A stretch of 64,000 nucleotides of DNA, taken from the NCBI RefSeq assembly GCF_910589235.1, contig NW_025813595.1:3906001-3970000 (forward strand), in the 5' to 3' direction. The notes below the pieces were generated by a model, which was given only the letters and a program-made list of their open reading frames with translations, did not search any database and was not told where the DNA came from. Source of the DNA: Vespa crabro. Taxonomy: Eukaryota > Arthropoda > Insecta > Hymenoptera > Vespidae. The number at the start of each line of letters is the position of its first letter. Within the stretch, counting starts at the first letter, position 1. Shown here piece after piece: positions 61,901 to 64,000 of this stretch. Made by a program: the position numbers and the translations under genes.

Positions 61901-64000
61901 TACAATAATAACGATAACAATATTAATAACAATAATAACGATTATAATGAAAATAACGATAATGATAATAATATTAATAAAAATAATGACGATAAAGCGA
62001 TATTAACGATAATCACCTTAATACTGATAACAATATTAACAATAATAACGATAATAACAATTGTAATGATAATAATATTAACAATAATATCGATAAATAC
62101 AATCATATCGATAATTATAATAATAGTAATATCGATAATAAGGAAAATTAAGAGAAAAAACGGTAATAACGAATATAACGATAATAACGGTAATAATTAT
62201 AACAATAATGACGATAATAACGATAATTACGATAATAATTATAATGACTATAATAATTATAATAGTAATAAAAATAAAAACGATAGGAAAGGTAATGAAG
62301 AAAAAATTAATAACTATAATTACGACAATAGTAATAATAATGACGATAATAACGATATTAGCAATAATAACAATAATAATTATAAAGATAATAACGAAAT
62401 TGACCATAATAACGATAATGGTGATAATAACAATAATAATAATAATAATAGTAACAACAATAACGATAATTACAATAATAATAACAACTGCAATAACGGT
62501 AATACCGATAATAATGATAATAATAAGAACAATGATAACGATAATAACGATAAGTACGAAAATAATAATGCCGCCATTAACGAAAACAGTAATAATAATT
62601 ATATCGGTAATAACGATAATAACAATAAAAATAATAACAATAAAAAAGATAATAAAGACATCAACGATAGTAATTGTAATAATAAAATAATAATAACGAT
62701 ACTAACGGTAATAACGAAATTAACGATATTATCGATAACATTAACAATAATAATAACTATAATGACGACAATAACGATAATAACGATATTAATAATAACA
62801 ATTTTAACGATGATATCGATAATAATAATTAAAATATAAAAGATAATATCGATATTAATAATAATAATAATTACGATAATGACGATAATAACGATAATAA
62901 CGATTATAATAACAACGATAGTAACGATAAATATATTAATAATAATAACGACAATAACGATAATAACGATAATAATAATAATAATAATAATAAAGAAAAT
63001 AACAATATTAATGACAAAAACGATAATAATGATAAAAAATACAAATTATCATAATATTAATAATAATAACGACGATAATAACAATAATAATGAGAATAAC
63101 AATAAAGATAATAACGATAATAGCCATAAAATTTATGTTAATAATAACGATAATAACGTTATTAGTGTTAATAATAATAATAACAATAATAATTGCGTTA
63201 ATGATGATAAAAACAATAAAAATTGTAACGATATTCGAAATAATAATAATGACGATAATTATGGTAATAACGATAACAACGATAATTATAATAACATTAA
63301 AAACAATAATATTAATAAAAACAATAAATATAATAACGATAATAATAATAAAATAATAACAATAATAAGGGTAATAATAATAATATTAATAACACAATTA
63401 AGGATAATAATGATTATAAATATAATGATAATAACGATAGTAATTATAATAATAATATCAATGATAAAGATAATAATGATACAAACGATAATAATAATAA
63501 TAATAATAATAACCATAGTAAAGATAATAACGATAATAATAATAACATTAATATCGATAATAACGATTATAACGATAATATTAATACTAATAATAACAAA
63601 AATAACAATAATAATCATAAAAAATATTTATACCATTAATAATGATAACTACGATATTAATGAAACTAAAGATAATAATAAAAATAATATCGATAATAAA
63701 GCTAAGAACGATAATAACAATAATAATAAAAATAATAATAAAGATGATAACCATGTTAACGATTGTAACTATATTAATAATAACAATAAAAGCTATAATA
63801 ACGATAATAAAGATAATTGTAATAACGATAATAATGATAATAGTAGTAACAATAAAAACGATAATAACCGTAATAATAATATTAAATATAATAATTACAA
63901 CAAAAATAACCATAATAACGGTAATAATAATAATAATATTAAAAATAATAACGATAACAATGACAATAGTGATAAAAGTAAAAAAATAAAATAGAAAATA
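55956..64000 (+). repeat. Right-hand R-A-Y repeat with scattered modules
   Basis: No gene is visible. Recognised modules: 58,505-58,525 (gattatacggattataac, as at 3,083 and 29,665); 58,890-59,280, related to 18,780-19,170 and 27,050-27,290; 59,575-59,640, related to 27,468; 59,778-59,905, colinear with 28,060-28,190; 60,180-61,430, related to 15,480-16,860; 61,425-61,475, matching 36,204-36,255; and 62,165-62,420, sharing a gaaattgaccataa module and preceding words with 24,410-24,640. The island at 56,232-56,310 is described separately. Confidence 0.72.
56232..56310. other. Non-triplet island with a two-part inverted repeat
   Basis: This is the clearest break in the R-A-Y grammar. Left arm actatcggt at 56,238-56,246 is the exact reverse complement of accgatagt at 56,297-56,305. 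Inside them, taccat (56,251-56,256) pairs with atggta (56,286-56,291). The unpaired bases between the two arm pairs number 4 on the left and 5 on the right. The right side also contains a 12-base perfect palindrome, ggtaatattacc, at 56,288-56,299. Possible readings are a remnant of a small transposon, a hairpin-forming site, or an inserted unrelated scrap. No gene is present. The bases are certain and the interpretation is open. Confidence 0.6.

Larger units (their letters stand above)
1..64000 (+). repeat. Satellite-like domain of degenerate R-A-Y triplets covering the whole window
   Basis: Seen: nearly every stretch is built of three-base words AAT, AAC and GAT in changing order (for example aataacgataataacgat), with single-base variants. 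The + strand is rich in A and poor in T, G and C throughout, and I found no place where the strand sense flips. Most G residues occur in CG at the AAC|GAT junction. Triplet phase is kept for up to about 0.75 kb before slipping. No exon-like, tRNA-like or rRNA-like segment interrupts it. Known: long domains of diverged simple repeats occur in pericentromeric, subtelomeric and sex-chromosome heterochromatin of eukaryotes. Inference: non-coding satellite-type DNA of a eukaryotic nucleus. An assembly artefact is possible but unlikely, because copies differ in a graded, mutation-like way. Confidence 0.9.

Noticed and set aside
1..64000. CRISPR array from regularly spaced aacgataataacgat words
   Set aside because: The words repeat without unique spacers, at three-base multiples and in degenerate form. 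There is no constant repeat and spacer pattern, and no cas gene.
1..64000. tRNA, rRNA or other structured RNA genes
   Set aside because: GC content is too low, I saw no A/B box or anticodon-arm pairing, and there is no stretch resembling ribosomal RNA.
1..64000. Organelle genome (mitochondrion, apicoplast) because of extreme AT content
   Set aside because: Such genomes are gene-dense. Here no cytochrome, ribosomal protein or tRNA is present over 64 kb, and the sequence is repetitive.
1..64000. Known Drosophila satellite (such as the AATAACATAG family) or telomere repeat
   Set aside because: The words resemble but do not match: GAT follows AAC here, no fixed 10-base unit is present, and no TTAGGG, TTAGG or TTTAGGG-type array is seen.
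1..64000. Artificial or wholly erroneous assembly sequence
   Set aside because: Not excluded, but less likely: copies differ by a realistic mixture of substitutions and triplet indels, divergence is graded between A, B and C, and there are rare odd words conserved between distant copies. Read mapping would settle it.

Overview
This window contains no gene that I can support. All 64 kb is one kind of low-complexity, AT-rich DNA. On the + strand it reads as a chain of three-base words of the form R-A-Y: mostly AAT, AAC and GAT, with single-base variants such as AGT, ATT, TAT, AAA and GAC. By eye only about one base in six is G or C, and most G residues sit in the word junction aaC-Gat. A non-coding satellite or degenerate-microsatellite domain of a eukaryotic nuclear genome fits best. 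I cannot name the organism: nothing unique enough to place it (rRNA, tRNA, transposon protein, conserved exon) is visible.

The apparent open frames, some over 400 codons and on both strands, follow directly from the word grammar. Frame R-A-Y gives Asn/Asp/Lys/Tyr/Ser chains, the next + frame gives Ile/Thr chains, and the third hits TAA constantly. The minus strand gives Ile/Val, Leu/Ser and Tyr/Arg chains. They overlap in several frames, change composition abruptly where the triplet phase slips, and show no protein-level conservation between copies. I annotate none as CDS.

The real structure is a hierarchy of direct repeats. (1) The triplet word. (2) Pure (AAT)n tracts of about 11 to 21 units. 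(3) Recurring modules of about 50 to 1,400 bp, found three or more times. (4) Three large blocks in which the modules keep the same order: block I (about 8.55-18.24 kb), block II (about 29.65-36.2 kb) and block III (about 43.84-55.95 kb), plus copy A at the left edge (1-3.95 kb). Copy A is almost identical to 9.80-13.74 kb. Block III is the most diverged and carries extra segments of about 0.1-1.9 kb. The stretches between the blocks (3.95-8.55, 18.24-29.65, 36.2-43.84 and 55.95-64.0 kb) have the same grammar and hold shuffled, older copies of the modules.

All copies I recognised lie in the same orientation. This points to growth by slippage, unequal exchange and segmental duplication rather than by transposition. 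The clearest departure from the grammar is about 75 bp at 56,232-56,310, which contains a two-part inverted repeat. All coordinates of repeat edges come from reading by eye and should be taken as good to tens of bases, except where a tract is pure.
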